From contig CAIWTJ010000096.1 of the NCBI GenBank assembly GCA_903915535.1, positions 1 to 64,000 of the forward strand: a DNA stretch of 64,000 nt. Reading direction: 5' to 3'. A model generated the notes under the pieces. The model saw nothing but the letters and a program-made list of their open reading frames with translations, was not told the origin of the DNA and ran no database searches. Numbering within the stretch: the first letter of the stretch is position 1; the number at the start of each line of letters is the position of its first letter. The translations under genes and the position numbers were made by a program. The stretch is from Enhydrobacter aerosaccus (GTDB lineage: Bacteria > Pseudomonadota > Alphaproteobacteria > Reyranellales > Reyranellaceae). Below are positions 8,916 through 18,575 of this stretch, one piece after another.

Positions 8916-10166
8916 TCAGCGCAGGTTGGCCGTCGCGTTTTTCGACCAAAGCTGCTCACGCCAGCGTGAAACGATGGCCAGCGTTGCCGCCACGCCCACC
9001 AGGCTAAAGATCGAGCCGGTGACCGCAAAGCTGAAGTGCTCGACCATCGGGCCGGACAGCAGCAATCCCAGCGGCAGGCCGTAGACCGCGAGCATCCGCA
9101 CGCCCATCACGCGGCCACGGAACGCCGGATCGGCGGTGCGCAGGAGGATGACCGCCATCGGCACCATGCAGAAGCTCTGCGCGAATCCGATCACGAACAG
9201 CAGCGGCTGGCCGATCGCGGGAGTCGTGATCCAGGAGAAGACGAAGTTGAGCGAGAACCAGGCGAGCGCGAAGGCTATCATGGTGCGTGCCGCGCGGATG
9301 CGGGCGCCGTTGGTCGAGAGCACGATCGAGCCCGTCAGCGCGCCGCTGGCATAGATCGCGATCAGCCAGCCCAGCCCCGTCTGGTTCATGCCGTAGATGT
9401 CCTTGGCGACATAGGCCAGCAGCTGGCCCACCACCGGATAGGCCGCGAAGTTCATGAGGAAGGCGAGCAGGGTCGCCGCGCGCACGTCGGGTGTCGACCA
9501 GACGTAGACGAAGCCCTCGCGCAATGCCGCGAACGGCGACATCGCCAGCCTGCCCTCGCCCAGCACGCGCACGCGCTTGAGGCCGACATTGAGCGTGAGC
9601 GCGAAGCTCACCAGATAGACCAGGAACACCGCGGCATAGGCGAGACCGGCGCCGAGCGCCGCCACGAGGGCCGCACCGCTCAACGCGCCGACGACGCGGG
9701 CGGAGTCGGCGGTGGTGCGCGACACGCTCATGGCGCGCATCAGCAGTTCGGTCGGCATGGTCTCGCCGACCAGCAGGTTGCGCAGCGTGATGTCCGACGG
9801 CCGCACCAGCCCGATGATCGTGGCCAGCACGAACACCGCCACGGGCGTGGCGTTGTGCGTGGCGAACAGAACCGTGAGCACCAGGGCCGTCGCGATGTAG
9901 GTGCCGCGCATGGCGCAAAGAAGGTTGCGGTTGCCGAAGCGGTCGCCCGCCATGCCGTAGAACGGCGAGATCAGCGTCCCCAGGAACTGCAGCGAGCCGA
10001 AGATCGCCAGCGCCAGCACCGACTGGGTCGAGACCAGCACGAACCAGCCCAGGATCACGCCTTCCATCTCGAACGCCCAGGATGCGAGGAGGTCGGCCGG
10101 CCACTGAAAGCGGAAGCTGCGCACGCCGAACGGCGCGAGCGCCGGTATCCGCGCGATCAAACTCAC
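8916..10166 (-). CDS. MFS transporter
   Basis: 416 aa polytopic, FQWPADLLASWAFEMEGVILGWFVLVSTQSVLALAIFG... Confidence 0.85.
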   Translation of the reverse strand: MSLIARIPALAPFGVRSFRFQWPADLLASWAFEMEGVILGWFVLVSTQSVLALAIFGSLQFLGTLISPFYGMAGDRFGNRNLLCAMRGTYIATALVLTVLFATHNATPVAVFVLATIIGLVRPSDITLRNLLVGETMPTELLMRAMSVSRTTADSARVVGALSGAALVAALGAGLAYAAVFLVYLVSFALTLNVGLKRVRVLGEGRLAMSPFAALREGFVYVWSTPDVRAATLLAFLMNFAAYPVVGQLLAYVAKDIYGMNQTGLGWLIAIYASGALTGSIVLSTNGARIRAARTMIAFALAWFSLNFVFSWITTPAIGQPLLFVIGFAQSFCMVPMAVILLRTADPAFRGRVMGVRMLAVYGLPLGLLLSGPMVEHFSFAVTGSIFSLVGVAATLAIVSRWREQLWSKNATANLR

Positions 10167-10374
10167 GTCTTGTTTGTTTCCTCTCCCCCGTTATGGGGGC
10201 GAGGCAAGGTACGCGCTCGGCATCCCGGGTGCAACGAACCGCCCGACAGCCGCAACCTTCCCCGCGTCTTCGCGTTCATACCGCGCCATCCACCGCGATT
10301 TTGCCCTGCAGCGCGCTGCGCCGGGCCTGCGCGAGTGCCCATTCCAATCTCAACTCGAATATCGGGAGATCCTC

Positions 10375-10941
10375 ATGATGAACGCCAAACTGCTGGCCGC
10401 GATTTCGCTCGGCCTCGTCACGGCCGCTTGCGGCGCCCCCTATCAGCAGCGCCAGGCCGCGGCACCGTACGCCGAGCCCAGGACCGCGACCGCTTCGGAG
10501 CGCAACTGTCTCGACTACGGCTTCACGCCGGGCAACATGGGCTATGACCGCTGCGTGCAGCGCGAGCAGGCGGCCCGCCAGGCCGGCCGCATGGACCGCA
10601 ACTATGCCGAAGGACGGCTGGTCGATGACGCACGCGGCGCTTGTTACGACTATGGCCTCGAACGCGGCACCCAGCGCTACGACAATTGCGTGACGCGCGA
10701 AGTCGATGCCCGCCGCTACCGCGAGCAGGGCGACGTCTACAGCCCGAGCCGGACGAGCACGACCTACACGACATACTCGACCGCGCCGGCCTACACGCCA
10801 GCGCCGACCTATGCCGACCAGGAGCGTCCCGCCGCCGGCGTGGCCGTCTCCACCGACGAGTTCGGCTTCCGCTACGACGGCCAGGGCAACCGGGTCGATC
10901 GCAACGGCCGCATCATCGATCCGCAGAGCACCACGCGCTGA
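10375..10941 (+). CDS. Putative lipoprotein with duplicated Cys-bracketed motif
   Basis: Lipobox-like LVTAAC; repeated CLDYGFTPGNMGYDRCVQRE / CYDYGLERGTQRYDNCVTRE. Confidence 0.65.
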   Translation: MMNAKLLAAISLGLVTAACGAPYQQRQAAAPYAEPRTATASERNCLDYGFTPGNMGYDRCVQREQAARQAGRMDRNYAEGRLVDDARGACYDYGLERGTQRYDNCVTREVDARRYREQGDVYSPSRTSTTYTTYSTAPAYTPAPTYADQERPAAGVAVSTDEFGFRYDGQGNRVDRNGRIIDPQSTTR

Positions 10942-11202
10942 GGCAACGGCCGGGCGGCCTCGTGCGCCCGGCCTCTCCCGCGATGGCTAAGGACTCGCAT
11001 ATATCCTGCGAATAGAAGGGATATCTGCCGCGCCCCTTGCGTAATTTAGTGTGCTAAACTAATTACATATCCGCGACCAAAAGACTGAGGGGATTACTCG
11101 GACTTGCGTTGCGGGCCCACTCCGGGCAGGGTGGGTTTGGATGCCGTCAAGCGGTCGACAGGGTCGGCCGGTCCGCAGATTTTGTGTTGGAGAGAATCCG
11201 CG

Positions 11203-13011
11203 ATGCTCGCGGCAGCCAAAAAGACCAAGTTTCAACTCATCCTGATCAAGCCGACGCACTACGACGACGACGGCTATCCGATCACGTGGATGCGGTCGCA
11301 TATTCCGTCGAACACGCTGGCCGCGCTCTACGGCCTGGGCGCGGACAGCCAGCGCCGTGAAGTGCTGGGTCCCGACGTCGAGATCGTCATGCGCCCGATC
11401 GACGAGACCAACACGCGCGTGCGCCCCGAAAAGCTGATGGCGGAGATCCGCCGCACCGGCGGCAAGGCGCTCATCTGCCTCGTCGGCGTGCAGACCAACC
11501 AGTTTCCGCGCGCCGTGGACATCGCCCGCCCCTTCATCAAGGCGGGCTTCCCCGTGGCGCTGGGCGGCTTCCATATCTCTGGCTGCCTCTCGATGCTGCC
11601 GGTCACGCCGCCCGAGATCCAGGCGGCGATGGACATGGGCATCTCCATGTTCGCCGGCGAGGCCGAGGAAAACCGCTTCGACGAGGTGATGCGCGACGCC
11701 TTCAACGGCACCATGAAGCCGCTCTACAACTACATGGACAATCTGCCGAACCTCGAGGGCGAGCCCACGCCGTGGCTGCCGCCCAGCGCCGTGTCGCGCG
11801 TCGAAGGCGGCATGTCGAGCTTCGATCTCGGCCGCGGCTGCCCGTTCCAGTGCTCGTTCTGCACCATCATCAACGTGCAGGGCCGCAAGAGCCGCTTCCG
11901 CAATGCCGACGATCTCGAAGCCATCGTTCGCGACAACCTCAGCCAGGGCATCACGTCGTTCTTCATCACCGACGACAACATGGCGCGCAACCGCCACTGG
12001 GAAGACTTCTTCGACCGGCTGATCGAGCTGCGCGAGAACGAAGGCATCGAGTGCCAGTTGATCATCCAGGTCGACACGCAGTGCCATCGCATCCCGAACT
12101 TCATCAACAAGGCGCGCTGGGCCGGCGTCTATCGCGTGTTCATCGGTCTCGAGAACGTCAATCCGGACAATCTGCTGGCGGCCAAGAAGCGCCAGAACAA
12201 GATCACCGAATACCGCAAGATGCTCCAGGCCTGGCACACGTCGGGCGCGTCCACGTGGGCGGGCTACATCCTGGGCTTCCCGGGCGACACGCGCGAATCG
12301 ATCCTGCGCGACATGGAGATCATCAAGAAGGAGCTGCCGCTCGACATCCTCGAGCTGTTCATCCTGACGCCGCTGCCCGGCTCCGAGGATCACCAGAAGC
12401 TCTGGAAGCAGGGTGTCTGGATGGATCCGGACCTCAACAAGTACGACGTCCATCATCGCTGCGTGCATCATCCGAAGATGAGCGATGCCGAGTTCGACCA
12501 GGTCTACAAGGAAGCCTGGAAGGCCTACTACACGCCCGAGCACATCGAGACGGTGACGCGCCGCCACGGCGCCATTCCCGGCCGCAACCCGGGCGAGGTC
12601 GCGAAGTTCATGACCATGTTCAAGGTCGTGTTCGAGGCCGAGGGCATTCACCCGCTGGAAGGCGGCGCGGTGCGCCTGAAGTATCGCCGCGACCGCCGCC
12701 ACGGCTTGCCGATCGTGCCGCCGGGCATCTTCCACGTGAAGCTCGCCGCCGAGTTCTGGAAGAAGCTCACGATCTACGGCCGCCTCGCCTGGCAGGGCTG
12801 GCGCATCGGCCAGATGGTCAAGAACGATCCCAAGCGCCTGGAATACACCGACCTCGCGCTCGAGCCGGTGGTCGACGAGGACATGGACAAGCTCTCGCTG
12901 TTCTCCGAGACGTCGGGCGGCGACGCCGCCGTCAGCAAGCGCCGCAGCGAGGATCTCGCCCGCGCCAAGACCGCTGCGGCCCATAACCAGAGGCTGGCTG
13001 CCGCCGAGTAG
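11203..13011 (+). CDS. B12-binding-domain radical SAM protein
   Basis: CPFQCSFC (CxxxCxxC) with upstream cobalamin-binding-like domain (VALGGFHISG...); 602 aa. Confidence 0.88.
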   Translation: MLAAAKKTKFQLILIKPTHYDDDGYPITWMRSHIPSNTLAALYGLGADSQRREVLGPDVEIVMRPIDETNTRVRPEKLMAEIRRTGGKALICLVGVQTNQFPRAVDIARPFIKAGFPVALGGFHISGCLSMLPVTPPEIQAAMDMGISMFAGEAEENRFDEVMRDAFNGTMKPLYNYMDNLPNLEGEPTPWLPPSAVSRVEGGMSSFDLGRGCPFQCSFCTIINVQGRKSRFRNADDLEAIVRDNLSQGITSFFITDDNMARNRHWEDFFDRLIELRENEGIECQLIIQVDTQCHRIPNFINKARWAGVYRVFIGLENVNPDNLLAAKKRQNKITEYRKMLQAWHTSGASTWAGYILGFPGDTRESILRDMEIIKKELPLDILELFILTPLPGSEDHQKLWKQGVWMDPDLNKYDVHHRCVHHPKMSDAEFDQVYKEAWKAYYTPEHIETVTRRHGAIPGRNPGEVAKFMTMFKVVFEAEGIHPLEGGAVRLKYRRDRRHGLPIVPPGIFHVKLAAEFWKKLTIYGRLAWQGWRIGQMVKNDPKRLEYTDLALEPVVDEDMDKLSLFSETSGGDAAVSKRRSEDLARAKTAAAHNQRLAAAE

Positions 13012-13053
13012 TCGGCGGGAGACGAGCGCACACGCCGTCATTCGATAGTCGGT

Positions 13054-13123
13054 GTCATCCCGAGCGAAGCGAGGGATCTTTGGACGACCGAAGTTAAGGA
13101 TCCCTCGCTTCGCTCGGGATGAC
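13054..13123. repeat. Perfect 25-bp inverted repeat, REP-like (gtcatcccgagcgaagcgagggatc)
   Basis: Arms 13054-13078 and 13099-13123 are perfect reverse complements, 20-bp spacer. Confidence 0.85.
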
Positions 13124-13155
13124 AAAAGTGCGTGGGGGCGATGCCGTGCCCCGAA

Positions 13156-14031
13156 CTAATGCACCGTCGGCTTCACCTGGTCGAGGCCGTCGGCCATGGT
13201 CGCGGAGATCGTGGTGCGTACCATCGAGCGCTCCTTCGCATAGTCCCACGGCCGACCGCGATGGAGCATCGCGCGGTTGTCCCACATCACGACGTCGCCC
13301 TGCCGCCATTTGTGGACGTGCACGTACTCGCGCTTCGTCGTCTCGTCCATCAGCTCCGCCAGCAGCTGGCGCGCGTCGCGATCGTCCATGCCGTCGATCG
13401 CATAAGCGTGGCTGGCGATATAGAGCGCGCGGCGCTGGTTGGTCGGGTTCAGCCAGTTCATGCGCCAGCGCACCGGCGGCAGCGCCTTGCGTTCGGCGGC
13501 GTTGGCGAGGTCGGGATGGATCTGGTCGCGGCTGTTGGCATACGAGTGCGTCGCCACAGCATCGGTGAGCCTGGCCCGGAGGTCGGACGGCAGACGCTCC
13601 CACGCCAGGCGCGTGGAGGTGAACTCGGTGTCGCCGTCTTGTCCCGGCAGCACGCGCGCGGTCAGCACCGAGGCCAGCGCCGGCGTCTTCTTGAAAGAGG
13701 AGTCGGTGTGCCACAGCGCATTGGCCTGCGCGATCAGCACCTGGCGATCGGTCGGCGGCACGACGTGGCCGTCGGGGCCGAGATTGGTGAGGCGCGAATA
13801 GAAGCTGTTCTCTCCCAGGGAGGCCGCCTTGGTGAGTTCGAGCGGCCCGAAGGCGCGGCTGAAGGCCACCTGGATGTCGTCGGCGATCGGCTGGTCCCGG
13901 AACAGGAGCAGCGAATGTTCCTCGAAGGCCGCGCGCACGGCCTTGTAGGCATCGGCATCGATGGCGACGTCGAGGATGCTCACGCCGCGGACTTCGACGC
14001 CGAATCCAGGTCCCAAGGGCACCAGTTCCAT
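13156..14031 (-). CDS. TauD/TfdA family dioxygenase
   Basis: [32 protein letters not shown] and [15 protein letters not shown] Fe/2OG motifs. Confidence 0.9.
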   Translation of the reverse strand: MELVPLGPGFGVEVRGVSILDVAIDADAYKAVRAAFEEHSLLLFRDQPIADDIQVAFSRAFGPLELTKAASLGENSFYSRLTNLGPDGHVVPPTDRQVLIAQANALWHTDSSFKKTPALASVLTARVLPGQDGDTEFTSTRLAWERLPSDLRARLTDAVATHSYANSRDQIHPDLANAAERKALPPVRWRMNWLNPTNQRRALYIASHAYAIDGMDDRDARQLLAELMDETTKREYVHVHKWRQGDVVMWDNRAMLHRGRPWDYAKERSMVRTTISATMADGLDQVKPTVH

Positions 14032-14093
14032 GCCGTTCCTCCTGTAGGTCTTCTTTCACAGATTTTACCGCACGGCGGCCCGGACCGGCTATA

Positions 14094-14885
14094 GTGGCTT
14101 TCTTCATGCCCAGCCCCTCTTTCGCTCCGCGTCTTGCCTTCGTGGCGGCCGCCACGCCCGCCGCCCGGGATGCCCGCAAGGCCCTGGAAAAGCGCTATGG
14201 CGCCGTGCAGCCGGCCGAAGCCGACGTCATCGTGGCCCTGGGCGGCGACGGGTTGATGCTGCAAGTCCTGCACCGCCTCATGAAACGCCCGACGCCGATC
14301 TTCGGCATGAACCTCGGCACCGTGGGCTTCCTGCTGAACACCTATCGTGCGACCGGACTGCAGGCCCGCCTCCGTGAGGCACGCCGCGTGACGCTGAACC
14401 CGCTGCGCATGATCGCGCGCACGACGCGCGGTTCGACGAAGGAACTGATCGCCATCAACGAGGTCTCGCTCTTCCGTTCGAGCCGCCAGACCGCGCGCAT
14501 CGCCATCTCCGTCGACGGCAAGGAGCGCCTGCCCGAGCTCTATTGCGACGGCGTCATGGTGGCCACGCCCGCCGGCTCGACGGCCTACAATCTCTCGGTC
14601 CACGGTCCGATCGTGCCGCTCGGCACCGGCCTGCTGGCGCTCACGCCGATCAGCGCTTTCCGGCCGCGGCGCTGGCGCGGCGCGCTGTTGCCGCGTCACG
14701 TCTCGGTCGAATTCACCGTGCTCGATCCGCGCAAGCGTCCGGTCGCGGCCGCCGCCGATTCCGACGACGTCGCCAACGTCGAGAAGGTGACCGTGACCGA
14801 GGCCAACGACATCGAACTCACCCTGCTGTTCGATCCCGAGCACGACCTCGAGGAACGCATCCTCAAGGAACAGTTCAATCCTTGA
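14094..14885 (+). CDS. nadK: NAD kinase
   Basis: [18 protein letters not shown]...[13 protein letters not shown]...[26 protein letters not shown]. Confidence 0.93.
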   Translation: MAFFMPSPSFAPRLAFVAAATPAARDARKALEKRYGAVQPAEADVIVALGGDGLMLQVLHRLMKRPTPIFGMNLGTVGFLLNTYRATGLQARLREARRVTLNPLRMIARTTRGSTKELIAINEVSLFRSSRQTARIAISVDGKERLPELYCDGVMVATPAGSTAYNLSVHGPIVPLGTGLLALTPISAFRPRRWRGALLPRHVSVEFTVLDPRKRPVAAAADSDDVANVEKVTVTEANDIELTLLFDPEHDLEERILKEQFNP

Positions 14886-15032
14886 CATTTGATTGCGAAT
14901 ATCGCAATATCAAGTCACGGGGACCCGGAGCCCGTGGCCAAGGCTAGAAGCGCGGGGATCATGGGAGACGCCGGACCGTGGGCCGGATCGAGCATGGTGG
15001 AAGAGGCCCGCTGTATTCTCATTAGTCTAGTG

Positions 15033-15047
15033 GTTACTTTTAGTAAC
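15033..15047. promoter_or_regulatory. Palindromic GTTAC-TTTTA-GTAAC motif (copy 1)
   Basis: Exact dyad GTTAC/GTAAC; paired with a copy 39 bp downstream. Confidence 0.4.
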
Positions 15048-15071
15048 GGTTAGATTCTGCTTTTTAAAAGC

Positions 15072-15086
15072 GTTACTTTTCGTAAC
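15072..15086. promoter_or_regulatory. Palindromic GTTAC-TTTTC-GTAAC motif (copy 2)
   Basis: Exact dyad GTTAC/GTAAC; 14/15 identical to copy 1. Confidence 0.4.
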
Positions 15087-15098
15087 TGGCTGGGCGAA

Positions 15099-15219
15099 GC
15101 GCGCCACTCCAGTGGCGCTCATGATCTTCCGGACCGCGAGCCTCCGGCTCGCCTCATGAGCGAGCCGGAGGCTCGCAGTCCAAAAGAACATGACTCTGAG
15201 CGCCACTGGAGCGGTGCGC
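15099..15219. repeat. Large imperfect inverted repeat (REP/MITE-like foldback)
   Basis: Inner gcgagcctccggctcgc / gcgagccggaggctcgc and outer gcgc..ctccagtggcgctc / gagcgccactggagcggtgcgc arms. Confidence 0.8.
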
Positions 15220-15230
15220 TCCGATGAAGG

Positions 15231-16046
15231 CTAAGCCCTCGTCGTGATGCCGCCGTCGACCACCAGCAGGTGGCCGTTCACGTACGACGCCTCGTCCGAC
15301 GCCAGGAACAGCGCGGCGTTCGCGGTGTCCCAGCCGGTGCCCATCTTGCCGGTGGGCGAGGCCTTGTGACGGATGGCGATCATCTTGTCGTAGGCCTGGT
15401 TATGGTCGGTCTCGCCCTTGGCGTACTGCTCGGCGAGGAAATCGATCATCGGCGTGTGCATGAGGCCGGGCAGGATGGCGTTGCAGCGGATGCCCTTCTC
15501 CGCGTACTGCGAGGCGATCGCCATGGTGAGCGAGTTCACCGCGCCCTTGCTCGCGTTGTAGGCGAGGTAGGTCACGCCCTTGGGCGAGCGGATCGAGGCG
15601 ATCGAGCTCACGTTCACGATCGCGCCCTTGCCCTGCTTCTCCATGATCGGCAGCACGTGCTTGGCGGTGAGGAAGAAGCTCTTCACGTTGACGTCGAACA
15701 CGAGGTGCCACTCGTCCTCGGAGAGTTCGACCGGCCCGCCGGTCGAGCCGATGCCGACGTTGTTGTCGAGGATGTCGATGCGGCCCCACTTGGCCATGCA
15801 GGCGTCGACCATCGCCTTGACCTGCACGGTGTTGGACGCGTCGCACTCGAAGGCGGCGGCTTCGCCGCCCTCCTTCGCGATCAGCCCGACCGTTTCTTCG
15901 GCCGCGGCGCGCTTGCGGTCGACGCAGAACACCTTGGCGCCTTCACGTGCAAACGTGACGGCGGTGCATTTGCCGTTGCCCCAGCCCGGGCCGCTCGACC
16001 CGGCACCCACCACGATCGCGACCCGATCCTTCAACCTGCCCGTCAT
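15231..16046 (-). CDS. SDR-family oxidoreductase
   Basis: AIVVGAGSSGPGWGNGK..., NNVGIGS, YLAYNASKGAV (YxxxK). Confidence 0.9.
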   Translation of the reverse strand: MTGRLKDRVAIVVGAGSSGPGWGNGKCTAVTFAREGAKVFCVDRKRAAAEETVGLIAKEGGEAAAFECDASNTVQVKAMVDACMAKWGRIDILDNNVGIGSTGGPVELSEDEWHLVFDVNVKSFFLTAKHVLPIMEKQGKGAIVNVSSIASIRSPKGVTYLAYNASKGAVNSLTMAIASQYAEKGIRCNAILPGLMHTPMIDFLAEQYAKGETDHNQAYDKMIAIRHKASPTGKMGTGWDTANAALFLASDEASYVNGHLLVVDGGITTRA

Positions 16047-16059
16047 TGCTTCTCTCCCT

Positions 16060-16923
16060 TTACAGGGAGCCTAGCACGGGCCTCACGCCCAGCAGCACCA
16101 GCTGCGACTCCTCGGTATCGCTCCACGGTCCGCCGTCGGTGATGTCGATGCGCTTGCCGACCTGGTGGACGATCGAGCGGCGGTCGGGGCTGTCGCGGAA
16201 ACGCACGATGCCCTTGCCGCGCAGCACGGTCGCGTCGTGCAGCACCTCGAGCAGGGCCGCGCGATCGACCGGCTCCGGCCAGCTGTACGACCAGCTGCGG
16301 AAACTGTTGGCGGGCGTCGGCTTTCCCGAAGCCCCGCGGCGGTCGAGCCCGAACAGGAGATCGAGCGGAACCGCGCAGTGTTGCGCCTCGAGAACTGGCG
16401 CCTGCGAGTGCGTCGACAGCCAGCAGCGCATCACGGCAAGGTCGTCAGCCAGATCCACCTTGTTCAGGACAATCAGATCGGCGGCCTGCAGTTGCCGCAA
16501 CACGGTGTCGCCGACACGCTTGTCGGCCGCGCGCGCGCGCACCTGGTCCGCATCGGCCACCACCACGACACCGTCGCGCGACAGCCGCTCGTCGAGAACG
16601 CCGAGGTCGGCGATGCGGCCGGGATCGGCCACGCCCGAGGCCTCGACCACGATGTGATCGATCGTCTCGGGGCGCTCGAGCAGCTTCAGCACGGTCTCGA
16701 CCAGCGAATCGCCGATGGTGCAGCAGACGCAGCCGTTGGCGAGCGCGATCGTGTCGCCGCCGTGACGCGCGATCAGCTTGCCGTCGATGTCGAGTGCGCC
16801 GAAGTCGTTCACCAGTACGGCGAAGCGCCGCCCCTCCACGCCGGCCAGCAGGCGATTGAGCAGGGTCGTCTTGCCCGCGCCGAGGAAGCCGCCGATGACG
16901 GTGAACGGAATCTGCGCGCTCAT
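16060..16923 (-). CDS. CobW/G3E-family GTPase (metallochaperone-like)
   Basis: GGFLGAGKTTLLNRLL Walker A, ANGCVCCTIGDSL (CxCC), LNKVDL. Confidence 0.93.
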   Translation of the reverse strand: MSAQIPFTVIGGFLGAGKTTLLNRLLAGVEGRRFAVLVNDFGALDIDGKLIARHGGDTIALANGCVCCTIGDSLVETVLKLLERPETIDHIVVEASGVADPGRIADLGVLDERLSRDGVVVVADADQVRARAADKRVGDTVLRQLQAADLIVLNKVDLADDLAVMRCWLSTHSQAPVLEAQHCAVPLDLLFGLDRRGASGKPTPANSFRSWSYSWPEPVDRAALLEVLHDATVLRGKGIVRFRDSPDRRSIVHQVGKRIDITDGGPWSDTEESQLVLLGVRPVLGSL

Positions 16924-18557
16924 GCCTTGGGCGCCTCGAAGATCCTGCCGCCCAGCATCGTGCCCCAGACACCGACGTCCTTGAGCTTCACCGATGGCAC
17001 GGCCAGCGGATCGTCGTCGAGGATGGCGAAGTCGGCGCGCTTGCCGACGTCGATGCTGCCCAGCTCCTCGTCGAGCTTCAGCGTGTAGGCCGCGCCCAGC
17101 GTGATGGCGCGCAGCGCGTCGGCAACGGAGATCTTCTCCGCCTCGCCCAGGGTGCGGCCCGAGGCGGTCAGGCGGTTGACCGCGCACCAGGCGGTGAACA
17201 GCGGGCCGATCGGCGTCACCGGTGCGTCGCAATGAATGGCGAAGGGCACGCCGGTGGCCAACGCGGTGCCGCAGGCGTCCATGCGCTCGGCGCGTTCGGG
17301 TCCCAGCGTCTTGGCGTAGTGGATGTCGCCCCAATAGAAGAGGTGGTTGGCGAACAGGTTGGCGCACATGCCCAGCGCCTTCATGCGTCGGAACTGGCCG
17401 GCGTCGGCCATCTGGGCGTGCTGCAAGGTGTGGCGATGATCCCAGCGCGGCGCGGCGACCAGCGCCTTCTCGACCGCCTCGATCGCGACTTCCGACGCCT
17501 CGTCGCCGTTGGTGTGGATGTGCACCTGGAAGCCCTCGCGATGGTAGTCGAGCACCATCTTGTCGAGCTCGTCGGGCCCGGTGTTCCACACGCCGTTGGG
17601 CGTGCCGTCGTAGTAGCCCGGCCAGCGCATGCGCGCCGACAGGCCCTGGATCGAGCCGTCGGTGACGAGCTTCACGAGCTGGAAGCGGAGCCGCTCGTTG
17701 TTCTTCTTCATCAGCTCCCTGAGCCGCGGGATCGCCTCGGATGTCGGCACCGACGCGCCGGCGAAGGCCGGCAGCAGCCGGATCGGGAACGCATCGGAGG
17801 AACTGGCCTTCACATAGCCGTCGACGGTGCCGCCCGGCAGCGGATTGTGCAGGTCGGTCGCGGTGGTGACTCCCGCGAGCTGGGCCACCTTGGCGAAGCC
17901 CCAGGTCGCCGCCTCGTCGCTCAGAAGGTCGGCAAGTTCGATGCCGGCGGCGCGATAGGCGAGATACTTGGCGCTGAACTCCGCGAGCTCGCCGGTCGGC
18001 TCGCCGCGCGCGTCCTTCACGATACCGTGGACGTTGGTCTCGCGCGTGATCCTGGCCTTGGCCATGACCGGCGTATTGGCGTTGAGGACGTGGAAGTTGG
18101 AGTGGAGGACGAGCACCGGGCGCTCGGTCGAGACCTTGTCCAGGTCGGCGACGTTCATGCGGCGGCCGGTGAAATAGATCGGATCGAAGCCCCAGGCGAG
18201 CAGCGTCGAGCCGTCGCGCGGCAAGGTCTTCTCGTAGGCCTGCAGCGCCGCCACCACCTCGTCGAGGGACTTGAGACCGGCCGAGCGCTTGCCGTCCGGG
18301 CTGGTGCGGTCGAAGTAGCCGACATAGGGGAATTTCCAGACGCCGCCTTCGTAGGCGTGGCTGTGGCCCTCGACGAAGCCCGGCAGGATCACCTTGTCCT
18401 TGAAGCGCTCGTCGAGGTCGAACTTGCCCCAGCCTTTCAGGCTCTCGAGCGAGCCTGCGCCGAGGATGCGGCCTTCCCTCACGGCCACATGCGTGGCGAA
18501 GGGCTGGCCCGGATTCATGGTGACGATGCGGCGCGCGGCGTAAACAATGGTGCTCAT
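16920..18557 (-). CDS. YtcJ-like metal-dependent amidohydrolase
   Basis: VILPGFVEGHSHAYEGGVW ... IHTNGDEASEVAIEAVEKAL ... GKRADFAILDDDPL. Confidence 0.88.
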   Translation of the reverse strand: MSTIVYAARRIVTMNPGQPFATHVAVREGRILGAGSLESLKGWGKFDLDERFKDKVILPGFVEGHSHAYEGGVWKFPYVGYFDRTSPDGKRSAGLKSLDEVVAALQAYEKTLPRDGSTLLAWGFDPIYFTGRRMNVADLDKVSTERPVLVLHSNFHVLNANTPVMAKARITRETNVHGIVKDARGEPTGELAEFSAKYLAYRAAGIELADLLSDEAATWGFAKVAQLAGVTTATDLHNPLPGGTVDGYVKASSSDAFPIRLLPAFAGASVPTSEAIPRLRELMKKNNERLRFQLVKLVTDGSIQGLSARMRWPGYYDGTPNGVWNTGPDELDKMVLDYHREGFQVHIHTNGDEASEVAIEAVEKALVAAPRWDHRHTLQHAQMADAGQFRRMKALGMCANLFANHLFYWGDIHYAKTLGPERAERMDACGTALATGVPFAIHCDAPVTPIGPLFTAWCAVNRLTASGRTLGEAEKISVADALRAITLGAAYTLKLDEELGSIDVGKRADFAILDDDPLAVPSVKLKDVGVWGTMLGGRIFEAPKA

Positions 18558-18575
18558 TGGAACGGAGAGTAATGC

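Noticed and set aside
11059-13125. 688-aa minus-strand ORF
   Set aside because: Antisense to the radical SAM gene; its start (MSSRAKRGILNFGRPKIPRFARDD) is just translated REP-like repeat.
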